Source of the DNA: Panagrolaimus kolymaensis
Taxonomy: Eukaryota; Nematoda; Chromadorea; Rhabditida; Panagrolaimidae
Direction: 5' to 3'
Assembly: GCA_028622995.1 (NCBI GenBank)
Contig: JAJQJQ010000014.1
Location: 806,001 to 870,000 of the forward strand
DNA: 64,000 bases
Positions 30,988 through 42,853 of this stretch are shown here, one piece after another (position 1 is the first letter of the stretch; each line of letters opens with the position of its first letter). The notes under the pieces were generated by a model. That model was not told the DNA's origin and searched no databases. It saw nothing but the letters and a program-made list of their open reading frames with translations. The position numbers were made by a program, and so were the translations under genes.

Positions 30988-33900
30988 TTATAAAACTTGA
31001 AAGTTTTTACTCAGCTGTATGTGAAGGATAATATCTTTGCAATCATTGAACACCCTTCGAATATTATTTGTATCAACTGCACAAGTAAAATGCGGATAAC
31101 ATAAATGACGATTATTTTCACTTGATTTTGTTATTTTCTGAAACAAAATTGGGGTTTTCTTGGATGTGTTAAAGGCTATCGATGATTTTTTTAAACTCGG
31201 ATCCTCACCCTCAAAAGTTTTATGGGATAAATAAAGCTTACCATAAATTCTTCTCTTATAAAATATCGAGCTTTTACAACTTTTAAATCTTCTAATGAAT
31301 CATAGCTAGCATTATGAGGTAAAGAATAGTTTAAAAATTCAGGGAAATATCGTTCTAATGGATATCTGTCAGAACATATTTTTTCTGTCAATAAATCTTG
31401 TTTGTTTAGAAATAAAATGATGGAAATAAATTTCAAATAACGATTATTCCAAATTTGTTGAAATAATTGTAAAGATTCTTCAAAGCAATTTTTAGTTGAA
31501 TCTTCTTGCGTCATACGATTATACGAAGATGAAGCGGAAACAAATATGATTGCTGTGACATCATTGAAACACTGAAACACATGAAAAGTTACTAAACTCA
31601 TGGCATCGACGACTAACTTGAATCCATTTTCTTCTTTCACCTCGTTGTCCACCAACATCAAACATGCTGAAAAAAAAAATGTTGACTCATTTTTTTAACT
31701 CAAATTTTTTTCCCGAAAAAAAAAGCTTACTGAAATCGAACTTTATTTATTTCAAATTTAGTTTCAAATATGGACGTTGTCTTTACTCGACATCGAAGAA
31801 CATCTTGCTCTGTTGGATCACTAAATTCTAATTATTTTAAACTAAATTTTTGGAGGAATAACAGCTTACTAATTTTCTTGTCGAATATCTTGGATTCTAT
31901 CAAGGAAGCTAAAAACCAAATGTATGATTTTTTTTAGCAATTTTTGTGGCAAGCATCGGAGACTTACTATTTAGCTGAATCAAATATATGATATTCATTA
32001 TTGCGTTCATAACATTTTTGTACTCCTGGATCATTCCAACAATCATTTACGTAATCATAAAATATCTATAAAAAAAGTGCAGGTTTTTATGGAGTTTTGT
32101 TTTTTTTTTAAACAAGCAGGTTCGCCTCCCTACGGGAGGCTCTCTGCTTGTTTCTCTTTCTTTTTTAGAAAACTGATTTTCAAATTTCATTAAACAATAT
32201 TTAGTAAATAAGATCTTAAGTAGTTAACATAAAAAATATCAATTTCTTTTTGTGTTACCAAGAAATGAACGCTAACCATCCTTATAATTCTTTTTTTTTT
32301 CTTCATCAAACCTAGATGTTAAAATTTTATCATCACGCTTTAGTATTTATTTCTCATTGAATTAGTTAATTCAAACCTGTGATCTAATTAGCTATTGATA
32401 GACTCTAATAAAAAAAGCTTTGCTTGAATATTGAGAATCTTTAATTATAACCTTTAATTCTTAAAAGGAATGGAGCCTGAACGCCCTTCGGGTACTCAGA
32501 CTCTTCTCATTTCTTTTCTTTATATCTTATTTTATCATACAACATCCACATATTAGTAACATACAATTCTCGTCTCCCTCCTAACGTCTCAATCCAGCAA
32601 CAAAATTAGATGAGCATAATGTTTTCAGTCTCCACACAACACATTTTCTTTCTTTCAAAATCCTTAAGGCTCATCTTTGGGTCCTTCTTTTTTTGGATCT
32701 TTTTGAATCCTTCTAATTTTTTGGATCTTTCCGTGTCTTTATATCGTCCTGGATTATAGGATATCATTCCTCATCTTTGGATCTTCCTCATCTTTGAATC
32801 CTTCTTATTTTTTGGGTCCTCCTACATCTTTAGATCCTTCCCTGGATCCTTCCTTATCTTTGGATCTTCTTTGGATCCATCTACCTCTTTGGATCCTCCT
32901 TATTTTTTTGGCTCATCTTTAGATCCTCCTGCATCATAGGATCCTTCCTCATCTATGGATACTTCTTATTTTTTAGATCCTCCTCATTTTTTGAATCCTT
33001 CCCCTTCTTTGAATCCTCCTGCATCATAAGATCCTTCCTCATTTTTAGATCCTTCCCCTTTTTTTAGATCCTCCTCATTTTTTGAATCCTTCCCCTTTTT
33101 TGGATCCTCCTTCATCATATCATTCTTCAACATCTTAGGATCCATCTTATTTTTGGGACCCTTCCTCTTCTTTCGACCCTTCTTTGTATCTATCCTCATA
33201 TTTAGATCCTACAACATCTTTGGATTTTCCCCTTCATTGGATCCTCTTGCATCTATGGATCCTTCTTATTTTTTAGACGCTTCTTCACTTTTGTTCTTTC
33301 TTATTTTTTTGGATCCTTTCCCTTTTTTGGATCATTCCTCATCTTTGGATCATCCTTCATTTTAAGATCCTTCTAAATCTTTGAATCCTTCCTCATTTTA
33401 TCTTTAGATCCTCAAAATAAAGCAACCGCTCATCATCGCTTCATTTTCATTCAATAAAAATCAAAGTTCATTCTTCAATCATTCTTTCAAATGAATGAAC
33501 GCTTTCATGCAAATTTTTTCATTCATTTTTTCTTTGGTTTTGGATCTTACTTCAAATGTCAATGTACCTCACAGGATCTGCCTCCGGTGGATCAGACCCA
33601 AATATTATCTATTTTCACATTTTTATCTTTCATTTGATACCCAACTTCTTTTTCTTATTTTATTATGCATTTCCTACTTTTCTCTTTTTTTAAAAAGGAT
33701 TAAGGGATAAGAAAATTATTTAAAATTGAAACCCAAATTCCAAAAGCTTCAACTGTTTTCTGGCTTTTGATGTTGTATTACCTGTGGATAATCAAAATCA
33801 TCAATTTGTGCTTGAGTTAAAATATAATTTTTAGATATTTCATTATTACAATTTTCTAATTTTATTTGTGGCTCTATTGTATCCATGGCTTTTAACATTG

Positions 33901-34189
33901 CCTAAAATATTTTTCAACCATAAAACTTTCGAATAATTTTTAAAGAAAAACTTACGCTTATGGAATAATAAATATTTTGTCGAATATCAATAATCTTTTC
34001 TTTCTTTTCTTTTTCACTAAATCCATTTATATGTAATATTCTCATTTGTTTAACAATGGTGGATTTTCCTGATTCACCTGCGCCCAATAAAAGTAAGCGA
34101 TGAGTTGTACGAAATATATGTTTATCTATTCGAAGTTCATCATCAATTTTTTTTGAATTTTTTGTTTGATCTGTATGCGATTGCCCCAT
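30988..34189 (-). CDS. Divergent G-protein alpha subunit, Gs class
   Basis: Eight minus-strand exons: 34189-33956, 33901-33782, 32065-31968, 31908-31870, 31820-31731, 31666-31618, 31571-31242 and 31137-30988; 369 residues from MGQSHT. An upstream in-frame ATG (34228, [13 protein letters not shown]) adds 13 residues, next to an acceptor that may be trans-spliced. G1 [13 protein letters not shown], switch [16 protein letters not shown] with the catalytic Arg, G3 DVGGQR with the catalytic Gln, G4 LFLNKQD and a TCAVDT-type G5 are present. Similarity is highest to G-alpha-s ([52 protein letters not shown]). Odd points: switch II reads [10 protein letters not shown] where Gs normally has GGQRDERRKW, and the tail ends LSKNFQVL rather than the usual QYELL. 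Receptor coupling may differ; adenylyl cyclase activation is inferred only from class. Confidence 0.9.
32110..32153. repeat. Short perfect GC hairpin in G-alpha intron
   Basis: AAACAAGCAG and CTGCTTGTTT form outer 10 bp arms, and GCCTCCC/GGGAGGC an inner 7 bp stem around TAC. Within the large G-alpha intron it would fold on either strand. Function unknown; it could be a tiny MITE remnant. Confidence 0.6.
32470..32510. repeat. Second short GC hairpin in G-alpha intron
   Basis: GGAGCCTGAACGCCC pairs imperfectly with GGGTACTCAGACTC around TTC. It resembles the hairpin at 32110-32153 in size and in having a C-run/G-run core with a 3 nt loop. A weaker similar fold occurs near 33570-33595 (TCTGCCTCCGGTGGATCAGA). 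Confidence 0.4.
32650..33415. repeat. Degenerate GGATCC(T)TTCCTC minisatellite
   Basis: Several dozen imperfect units on the theme TTTGGATCCTTCCTCATC, with spacing varying from about 15 to 30 bp, fill most of the G-alpha 1.7 kb intron. The transcribed strand reads as purine-rich GAGGAAGGATCC units. The open frames in it (for example 32984-33199) are Lys/Glu/Gly/Asp repeat translations without start or splice support. Confidence 0.75.
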
Positions 34190-34230
34190 GAAACATTGTT
34201 GCGGAGATAAGCATGCCAAGGATTTCATGA

Positions 34231-37200
34231 CTAAAGAAGGAAAAGACAGACAGCTTTGGATTTGGAGAAAAATAAACAACCAAGAAAAGCCTCTAATTTG
34301 AACTTTGAAGGTAAAAACAAAAATAATCAAAATAAATTCATTCAAATAAAAAATGATAGGAAATTTTTTTGACTTTTTTATTATCATTGTAAAAAGAAAA
34401 AAGCATGTATGTACTTGCTTATCAAAATTCATCGTGTTTCTTTAAAAATAGCAGTCGTCGCAAACATAAAATCATTAAAAGATTGAAAGCTACTAATAAA
34501 AATCAATTTTTTTTTATTTGCTTGTTTTATTGTTGTTGTTTTTTTTGTGACTGCTGCTCTTTCATGATTTCTTTTAGCTGCTCTTCCATAGGTTATTCAA
34601 TAAAAAGCGAATGAGACTAACAAAAGGTTGATTTTTCTTTCCAAGCTAGCTGTTTATAAAAGCTTTTATTCATTCATAATTTCCATATATCAAACCAAAA
34701 CAATGATGTCACCATCAATTTTAATTTTTTTGTCTCCTAGCTTTAAAACGATGTTGCTATAATGTCGAAGATAGTCGACCCTCAGATCATTTTTATTTGT
34801 TGATTGGTTGATAGTTGTTGAACGCAATTCTTAGAGTTAAAAAAAGAGCATGTGTTTACTCAACCATTTATTCCCGCTACATATATTAGTTGGCTTTTAA
34901 AAAATAAAAAAGAAAAAAAAGAAAATATTCAAAAAATTGCGCAAAAACGTACCAAGATAATAAAAAAAGAAAGATCCAAAGCTTAAAAAAATCTTTGAAG
35001 AAAGAATAAAAATAATTAACCTGTCGTATTGCTTTCTTAATTCTATTAGTTGTTGTTATTGATAATCAATTAACTTATATTTTTCCTTAAAGGTTTGTTA
35101 AAAATCAATAGAAATATGGTAGCTCTTTATTAAAACAACAACAAAAGAAATAAGCTTTCCCTAAAACCTAAGTAAATTGTTATTATTATTATTATTTCTA
35201 ACTTTCATTTCTTGTTACCAAATAAATGAAGCAACAAAAAATGGATGTTATTTAACTATCAAAAAAAATGATTTTACAATCCATTTACGATGATTATTAT
35301 TTATTTTTTCTCGTCCATTCAAATAAATTATTGCATTATTTCCCCTGGAAATTAAGGTTTATTTTATGAAATTGATAGTTTGACATTTATCTGATATTTG
35401 AGTTAAATATTTTTATGCCTTCGAATAATTTCCATTTTTTGCTTACATTAAATGCTTCTAATTTTGTGAAATAAACTTTTTAACTTTAACTTTGTGTATC
35501 ATATTTAGACTATTTTTGTGATCTTTTTCATTAAACTAATAAAAAGTCCATTTCCTTCCGTATCTGTCAATCTTTCTTCTCTTTCTTGCTTACGTGTGAA
35601 GAAAAAGGGAAGTCAAACAGTCTTTTTTGCCGGAACGGACAGGAAAAGGTACAAAAATAAAACAATTATGGCTTCGAATACGAGAAAGTCGTCGTCTTCG
35701 TCAGTTCGTTCCACTTTGGTGACCAATCTTTGGACAAGGAAGAAGAAGGTGATTTCTCCTTCTTTTTTTTTTTTTTGCAAGAAGAGGAAAACGATGTGGA
35801 CAAAAACAAAAAAAAATAAAGGAAGGACATCGTTGTTATTCTTTTGCATTTTGGAAAGGTTAATTTTTTTAATTAAAAATTATTTTTTTGCTTTGAAATC
35901 ACAAAAAAAAATTTAAATTTAGAATAAAAAAGTATTTGTTTTAAGCAAAAAGTTATCGAAATCTATTAAAAAAATTGGAAAATTTAAGCTTGCAGTGAAT
36001 TTTTTGCGTCTCATCGGCGGATGTTTGTTGCATCATAGATCAAAATTATAATAAAATTAAAAATAATTGTATTTCATGTAACAAATTAAATTTGTGTTTT
36101 ATATAACTTTATTGAAATTTCTTTAAATCTCCTCTTTGTTTTTATGTTTGTGTCGAAGAAAAAAATAATCATGCAAGCAGTTGGAAATTTAATAAACGTG
36201 TTTTTTTTTATTCTCTTTCTTTTTATTTGCCATATTTTTGGTTTACAAACTTTAAAAAAAAGGATAGGAGAGAGGAAAAAATAATGGAAACTACTAATAT
36301 ATTACGCAATGCAATCAAATTGAACTAAACTTTTTGAAGTGCTCTCCTCTTTTCTCTTTTTTTTTTCTTTGTAAATACATACATACATACAATTAAGGAC
36401 ATTTATGAGGACACAAAATAAAAAAGTAAGTACACGAAGAAATAAAAGAAAATCTTAATGGCTTTATTTTTGTTTCTCACTTCGAATTAAATTTTTGACA
36501 ACAAAAGCTGAAAGGTTGAAACACCTTTTTTTCTAATTTTTTACAATAAATATAAACGGAAGAAACAGGTTCTTTCCGTAAAAGAAAAAAGAATGAAGAG
36601 AAAACAGTAAAAAAAAAACTGAACTGTAAACAAAATTTATTATCGTCTCACTCTCTTCAATCTCTTTTTTTTCTCGACTCGAGGTGAAAAGATAATTGAA
36701 AATAAAAAATTAGTAAGTACAACACACATTATTTTTGGACTCGGTCGTTATGCCGTTTTTTTCGATTAAAACTTTTGTACCAAAAATGTAAAAGAATGGA
36801 ACGATGGAAAAAAGAAAGAAAAAAACAATAAAGTGTCATAAAATTAATTTTTTTTTGATTTTAAAAATAAAAAAAGTTTATTACATTTTCTTCGTTTTTT
36901 TTTTGGTTTACAAAAACAAAAAAAAAAATTTTTTTTAAAAAATTAAACGATTTCGTTTCCATTCTTTTTAATGAGTTTCTTCTATTCTTCCCTCTTTCTT
37001 GCTCAAGGACAATTAGATTTTTTATGGGCAAAACCAAAACCAAAAAAATAATAAAATGACCAATAATGTTTTTTTTTGTGGCGGCTGAAAAAAAAACATC
37101 GTGCTCGCACACCTGAAACGTCGGCGGCGTGTTTTTTTTTTGTTAACCGGTTTTCCATTTTTTTATCGTTGGTTCAGTTTTGTCACCAAGCAAGCAATGG

Positions 37201-37493
37201 CATTTTTTTTTTGTGTACACGAGCACTGAACCGCCTCCATCTCCATTCTCTCCTCTATCATCGTCGTTATTGTCCTTCTAAAGTCCTTGAAAAAAGAAAA
37301 GAAAAAGTTTTTTTGCGTTCAAGTTTTTTGGTATAAAAAACTTGCCATATTGAAGTCCAAAATTACCAGTTTTTTTTTTGTTGTCTTCTTTGTTGTCCTT
37401 CGCTCTAAATTTAACTTTACTGTATTTATTTTTTGTTTTTACTTTTTTTATTTAATTAAAGTGTTTTCACTTTTACTTTATTTTGGTTTTTTT
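34231..37493. other. Large intergenic region between G-alpha and collagen
   Basis: About 3.2 kb, A/T-rich with many poly-T tracts and no confident gene. A (CATA)n microsatellite lies at about 36377-36393. The plus-strand frame 35518-35916 contains a Ser/Arg/Lys-rich part (TRKSSSSSVRSTL) but has no family signal and is not called. Promoters of both flanking, divergently oriented genes must lie here. Confidence 0.5.
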
Positions 37494-37497
37494 AGTC
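37494..37497 (+). promoter_or_regulatory. Probable trans-splice acceptor at collagen start
   Basis: GGTTTTTTTAG|TC lies immediately before the ATG at 37498, leaving a 2 nt leader. This geometry is typical of spliced-leader addition in nematodes. A matching TTTAG|TC precedes the upstream ATG of the G-alpha gene. Confidence 0.5.
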
Positions 37498-38539
37498 ATG
37501 GACAACACCAGTGATCCCAAGTCCAGACAACATGAAGCTGAAGGGCTTAGAACCATTGCATTTCTAGGAGTTGCAATCTCCACCGTTGCTACTTTAGTTT
37601 GTGTTATCTCAGTGCCAATGTTATATAATTATATGCAACAAATGCAATCAGTAATGCAAAATGAAGTAGATTTCTGTAAACTTCGTTCAGGAAATATTTG
37701 GCGCGAAGTTACTCGAACCCAAGTCCTTTCAAGTGTCAACACTCGTGTAGCTCGTCAAGCTGGATATGGAGATTCTGGAGTTTCTGGTGGCTCTGCATCA
37801 GGCTTCAGTGGAGGCGGAGGAGGCGGAAGTGGATGTTGTGGATGTGGAGTATCACAAGCTGGTCCACCTGGCCCACCTGGACCTGATGGCATGCCCGGTA
37901 ATGATGGTGCACCAGGTCAAGCTGGAAATGATGGACATGATGGCCAAGCTGCTTCTTCTCAACCTCAACGAGATTGGTGCTTCGATTGTCCTCCTGGACC
38001 TGCTGGTCGTCCCGGTAATGCTGGAAGAAAAGGTGCACCTGGACATGGTGGACAACCCGGTCGCGCTGCTGATGGTGGAAGACGTGGACCTCCTGGTAAG
38101 ATTAAAACTTATCAACTTTGACTTTTTTATAAATATTTATGCCAATTTTTTTAGGCCCACCTGGACCTGCTGGACCTATGGGTCGCCCTGGACCAAATGG
38201 AAATCCTGGTGGCCCAGGCACTGCTGGACAAGTTCGAGATGTTCCCGGCCCACAAGGTCCACCCGGACCTGCTGGAGCTCCTGGCCAACCAGGACAACCT
38301 GGCCCCGCTGGACCCGATGGACATCCAGGAGCCCCTGGAGGTCCCGGACAACCCGGAGATGCTGGTGCACCTGGAGGCCCAGGCAAACCTGGTGGCAATG
38401 GAGATCATGGCGCAGGTGAACTTTAAAACATTTTTTATTTTTTAATAATTATTAAACAAAAATTATTTTAGATGGTGAATCCGGTGCTGGTGGAGAATGT
38501 TCTCACTGCCCACCTCCTCGTACCGCTCCAGGTTATTAA
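37498..38539 (+). CDS. Cuticle collagen
   Basis: Three exons: 37498-38095, 38155-38415 and 38472-38539; 308 residues. The N-terminal nematode cuticle-collagen domain ([20 protein letters not shown]...VPMLYNYMQ) includes a signal-anchor. A furin-like RVAR (TRVARQ) marks the N-propeptide cleavage site. Then come a Gly/Ser linker, a Cys cluster (GCCGCG), a first Gly-X-Y block ([16 protein letters not shown]), a two-Cys interruption (WCFDCPPGP), the long Gly-X-Y block in exon 2 and a C-terminal Cys pair in [15 protein letters not shown]. The structure matches the dpy/rol/sqt/col class of extracellular cuticle collagens secreted by hypodermis. The specific orthologue is not determined. Confidence 0.95.
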
Positions 38540-38913
38540 ACCACAAAATGAAGATGTTAGAAGACTCATTTTATTTTCAATTCCCTCAATCTTTTTTGTA
38601 TTGTTTTTATTTTTACAACTTCTTAGTTTTCCATCCACAAAAAAACTTAATTAAATTTCGTTAAGCTTTTTTGATTGTGGCTAAAATAGTTTTCACCGTC
38701 CGATTGAATATTTATATTCCCGGCTTTGTTTTTTTTTTGTGTCAACAACAAGAAAAATAATAAATAAATTCTCAGGCATTCCATAAACAAAACTTTTGTG
38801 TATTTACAAAATCAGAAAAATGACATTACAAAAGTAATAATTCACGAAAAAATCAAACAAAATGAAAAAAAAGTTTTAAAAAGAACAATTATTTTTTTGG
38901 GAAACTCCGATTA

Positions 38914-40731
38914 TTATCGGCCATCAATCATTTTAAAACCTCGATAAAAATTTAAATGATTCGAAGAAGCAAAATCAAAATTCTCATTTATTTCTTCAGG
39001 TGGAACAAAAACCCATTCATTATTTCGAAATCTTTCTCTCGATAAAATTGCCACAAATTCATGAGCAATTTTGGGATGATCAACTTCAAATTTTTTCCAT
39101 TCTTTCATTTCTTTTATTGAATCGAATGAATTTTTAGCCTAAAAACCAATTTTTTTTTAAATATTAAAAATTTTTGTTTAAAAAGAGCCGTCGTCAAAAA
39201 ACAAACTAACAATATAAATGCATTTTTCTTTTAACGTTTCACAATTAAATAAATCAGCTATGTAAAAAAAATATGGAGCATTAGAAGTAATTAATCTGAA
39301 AAAAATTAGAGAAAATATTAATTTTAAGAAACTCATCATCAAAAAATATGTTACTTTTCTTCCAATTTTTTCTCCATAAAATCTTTCAACAATTTTAAAT
39401 CATATTTCTCAGATAAATTTAAAACTTCAATTATTTCATTTTCTGATATATTTTTAATTAAAATTCCAGAATAAAAATATTTTATCATGTTTTCCACGGC
39501 TTCAGGGGTTGAATCTTTAATTGTAATGATTGAATCCTTTTTTTCGTTCCATTCTGCTGTAGTTAACATTGCATAAAAAACTGGGCTATGCGCACATAGA
39601 ATAAATTTATGAACTTTAAACGTTTGAGTTCCACAAATTATTGTGATATCCGTGGATTGATCATTCATCATGGATTCAATGTTTGACATAAAATGTTTTG
39701 AACCCTGCAAAAAAATTTATCATCGATAGTTTTTCGGATTTACGTAAAAAAAATTTAGCAAAAAAGTTATAAGAAATTGTTTCAAATTTAAAATACAGTA
39801 AAGTAAGTCTTTTAACTTTTGTGAATTTTCGTGATGAATCTCGCTTTTTTACAATAATCATTTTTAGCTTGAAATGAAACTTATTTTCCTTTCTGAATTG
39901 CCACTTTGAAAGTTACTCATCAAAAAAAGGAAAAAATATTGTAAAAAAAATATAGAAAACTCACTGCAGTTATTTGATCCATTTTAGTTTCAAGAAGATA
40001 ATTTTTGTATTGATTGATTCGATTTTCATATTTCAGTTCAGAAAGTTGAAGTTTAAGATTTTCATTTTTATCTTTTAAATAATTTACATTCATATAAAGA
40101 ATTTTACAATGATTTTTATATTTTCGATATTTGCATTTATATTTTCTATCTTCATTCTAAAAATATGCGTGTTTAGTAATATGAAAAATACCGTAATAAT
40201 TATTATTTCAAAACTTGTTACCTCAAAATCAATATTTTGAAAGCTTACATTCGCTTCTACAGTTGAAGGATAAGCTTTTGTTGTTGTTGGAGTTTTATTT
40301 AGCCAAGTAATATTTTCGTAATTAGAATCGGCGGCAGGAGCAGCAGCATTAATTCGTGGATATGTGAGTCTTGGGTCATAATTCCTAGCAGCTGCAGCAG
40401 TTACAGATAGTGGAGAATTATTTGGAGCACTTATAGTTGTAAAACTTCCATCCACCAAACTTTCATCAATTCCATTAAATTCAATATTCCTATTTCGAAT
40501 CATAAATCGTTGATTTGGATTATCATCACAAAAATTTAGCGCCAATTTTTTATTTTTCTTTTTTGAATTAAAAAACTTTCTCAAAAAGCTATCATCATCC
40601 TGCAAAAAAATGTAGTTTCCAAGGTTTTTCATTATCGAAACAAACTTAAAAATAAATAAACTAACCTTTTCATCAATGTTAGAAATTTCATATTTTTTAG
40701 TTTTATTAAATATTTTAGGAATAAATGACAT
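38914..40731 (-). CDS. BTB/POZ domain protein with N-terminal coiled coil
   Basis: Six minus-strand exons: 40731-40666, 40599-40222, 40156-39965, 39704-39355, 39295-39211 and 39138-38914; 431 residues, phases consistent. The N-terminal third is low-complexity (Ser/Ala/Asn/Pro). Exon 3 encodes a Lys/Glu/Asn/Leu coiled coil (DKNENLKLQLSELKYENRIN). The BTB domain follows: STDITIICGTQTFKVHKFIL, HSPVFYAML, STPEAVENMIKYFYSGI. The segment after it (NAPYFFYIADLFNCETLKEK) is the usual BTB helical extension. Nematode genomes carry many such genes (bath/btb), often Cullin-3 substrate adaptors. No MATH domain is seen; the coiled coil takes its place. Partner and substrate are unknown. Confidence 0.85.
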
Positions 40732-41290
40732 TTTTCTCACCAACCCAAAAAAAAAGTTTGGTCTAATCAAAAAAAAAGTTGGAGAAATGCAGCAGCAACT
40801 TTTGTTATTGGTTGATTGAATGAAAAAGAACAACAACAAGCAAAAAAATAAGCATTCAATAAAAATGATGAACAAATGTCTATGTATTATCCAAAAATAT
40901 GTTTTTAATAACTACCCGAATATTTACCTTTAAACCATTCTTGAACAATTTTCAAGAGCATTCTCTTCGTTGATTTGTTTTCCTCTCTCTCGTTATGGGT
41001 CAAGCATCCATGGTTGAAAAAAACAATGAGGACAAAAATAATGGAATGTCGAATATGAGAATGGGAAGTTTTTTTATCATATTTGAATTTGATCATCATG
41101 CATTTGTTTTAAACAAAATACTAAATAAAAAAAAGCTTTATCGAAAAATAATATTTTACAATCAAGCAGCATAAAAAAAAAGTGGACGCAGAAATCGTAA
41201 AAGTCTAAAAATAAAAGCAACTTTATCTGTCTATGATGATGACATAATCGATCCTTGTAAAGCAGCAAAGCAATTTCTTTGAAATCGTTT
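40732..41290. other. Intergenic upstream of BTB gene
   Basis: A/T-rich sequence; no gene or RNA recognised. Promoter for the minus-strand BTB gene is expected at the left end. Confidence 0.5.
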
Positions 41291-42360
41291 TTAAGAGAGG
41301 TTCTACGAGTTGATTCAAATAGGGCGGAACAAAATTTTTTTTATTTTTTATTTTTCTTTACCAATCGGTTCTAAATAATATTTAAAAATTATTGGCGTCA
41401 AGCTTTTTCTCAAAAACTAAGCTGGATATGCTAATTTTTTATATTGAAGTTGAAAGCATTCATTAACTTCAAAAATTCAGCTAAATTCACCCATGAAGTA
41501 TAATAATTTGATTTTTATCCAGCATTATGTAATAGATTACGGGCTAATTTATGGTGTATACCATATATTTAAGTATTCTATAAAAATGAGGAGAAATTTG
41601 CATATTAAAACTTCAAAAGGCTGTAACTTTTGATCCAGAACATATCCGGGACCTAAGAAAAAAACCATATATTCCCCAGAATCTCTACTTTATTATGCAA
41701 AAGAAAATTAATTTTTACAAGGAGTCGGTTTTGAGAACCATAATTAAATGTGTTCAAAACCATATTTTTAACGGAGAAAATGGTTTTTCAATTTTTTCTT
41801 TCATTGAAAACAATTCGAACATAATGCCAAAATAACAAAGAGAGAAAGGGAAAAACACCATTTTCTCCGTTAAAAATGTGGTTTTGAACACATTTAATTA
41901 TGGTTCTCAAAACCGACTCCTTGTAAAAATTAATTTTCTTTTGCATAATAAAGTAGAGATTCTGGGGAATATATGGTTTTTTTCTTAGGTCCCGGATATG
42001 TTCTGGATCAAAAGTTACAGCCTTTTGAAGTTTAAATATGCAAATTTCTCCTGATTTTTACAGAACATTAAAATATATGGTATACACCATAAATTAGCCC
42101 GCAATCTATTACATAATATCATGAAAACACATAATTTTTAAACTTCATGGGTGAATTTAGCTGAATTTTTGAAGTTAATGAATGCTTTCAACTTCAATAT
42201 AAAAAATTAGCATATCCAGCTTAGTTTTTGAGAAAAAGCTTGACGCCAATAATTTTTAAATATTATTTAGAACCGATTGGTAAAGAAAAATAAAAAATAA
42301 AAAAAAATTTGTTCCGCCGACTTCGAAAATCTTTAAATTTACTCGTAGAGTCTCTCTTAA
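41291..42360. mobile_element. 1.07 kb palindromic foldback element with TTAA ends
   Basis: Two arms of about 500 bp (about 41291-41789 and 41850-42360) are near-identical reverse complements around a loop of about 60 bp. For example ATTATTGGCGTCAAGCTTTT near 41391 and its complement near 42236; GAACCATAATTAAATGTGTT near 41738 and its complement near 41882. The outer ends are TTAAGAGAG and CTCTCTTAA. TTAA at both ends is the target site of piggyBac-type elements, but it may simply be part of the terminal repeat. No transposase is encoded. A few substitutions and small indels separate the arms, so the element is fairly young. Confidence 0.85.
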
Positions 42361-42572
42361 TCAATCAATTATTTTTCTTCACTTTTTTCAAAGCTGCTAA
42401 AAAGCATTAAGAAAATATCTTTTTTGAATAAAAAAGTTTTATTCCTTTTTTTGATAAATAAACACACTTTCATTATTCCAAAAAAAGAAATTTAAAAAAA
42501 ACTTCATTGTGTTACTTCAAAGTCATTAGCAAAAATTTTGCAAAAAATTCGTCATCATTGCTATGTGACAAG

Positions 42573-42845
42573 CAGGCCTCTTCCTTCGGCCCGTCCGGCC
42601 CGGCCCGGCCCGGCCCGCGGGCCGGGCCGAAAATTTTCAAAACGGGCCGGGCCGAGGCCGGGCCGGGCCGAACATTTTAACCATAATAAAAAAAAACCAA
42701 AGGGGATACCAAGGCAAAAAAAATAGGGCCCACGGGCCGGCCCAGGGCCGGGCCCATTTTGGACGGGCCGAGGCCTGGCCGGGCCTGACATGGACGGGCC
42801 GAGGCCGGGCCGGGCCGGCAAAACCCGGCCCGTGGAAGAGGCCTG
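42573..42845. mobile_element. GC-rich hAT-like MITE with 8 bp target duplication
   Basis: A 273 bp element with 12 bp terminal inverted repeats CAGGCCTCTTCC/GGAAGAGGCCTG, flanked by a perfect 8 bp duplication GTGACAAG (42565-42572 and 42846-42853). An 8 bp TSD and a CAG start are typical of the hAT superfamily. The interior is GGCCCG/CGGGCC-rich, strikingly GC-rich against the host sequence, with an AT-rich centre. Non-autonomous: no transposase. Perfect TSDs imply a recent insertion. Confidence 0.88.
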
Positions 42846-42853
42846 GTGACAAG

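Noticed and set aside
32660..33415. CRISPR-like or coding tandem array
   Set aside because: Unit spacing is irregular, there are no unique spacers, and the organism is a eukaryote; treated as a degenerate minisatellite.
35518..35916. Plus-strand frame with Ser/Arg/Lys-rich segment
   Set aside because: No splice context, no recognisable domain, poly-T/poly-A composition; not distinguishable from chance.
37766..38419. Other-frame and antisense open frames across the collagen
   Set aside because: Artefacts of the GC-rich Gly-X-Y repeat; the collagen frame has all hallmarks and consistent splice phases.
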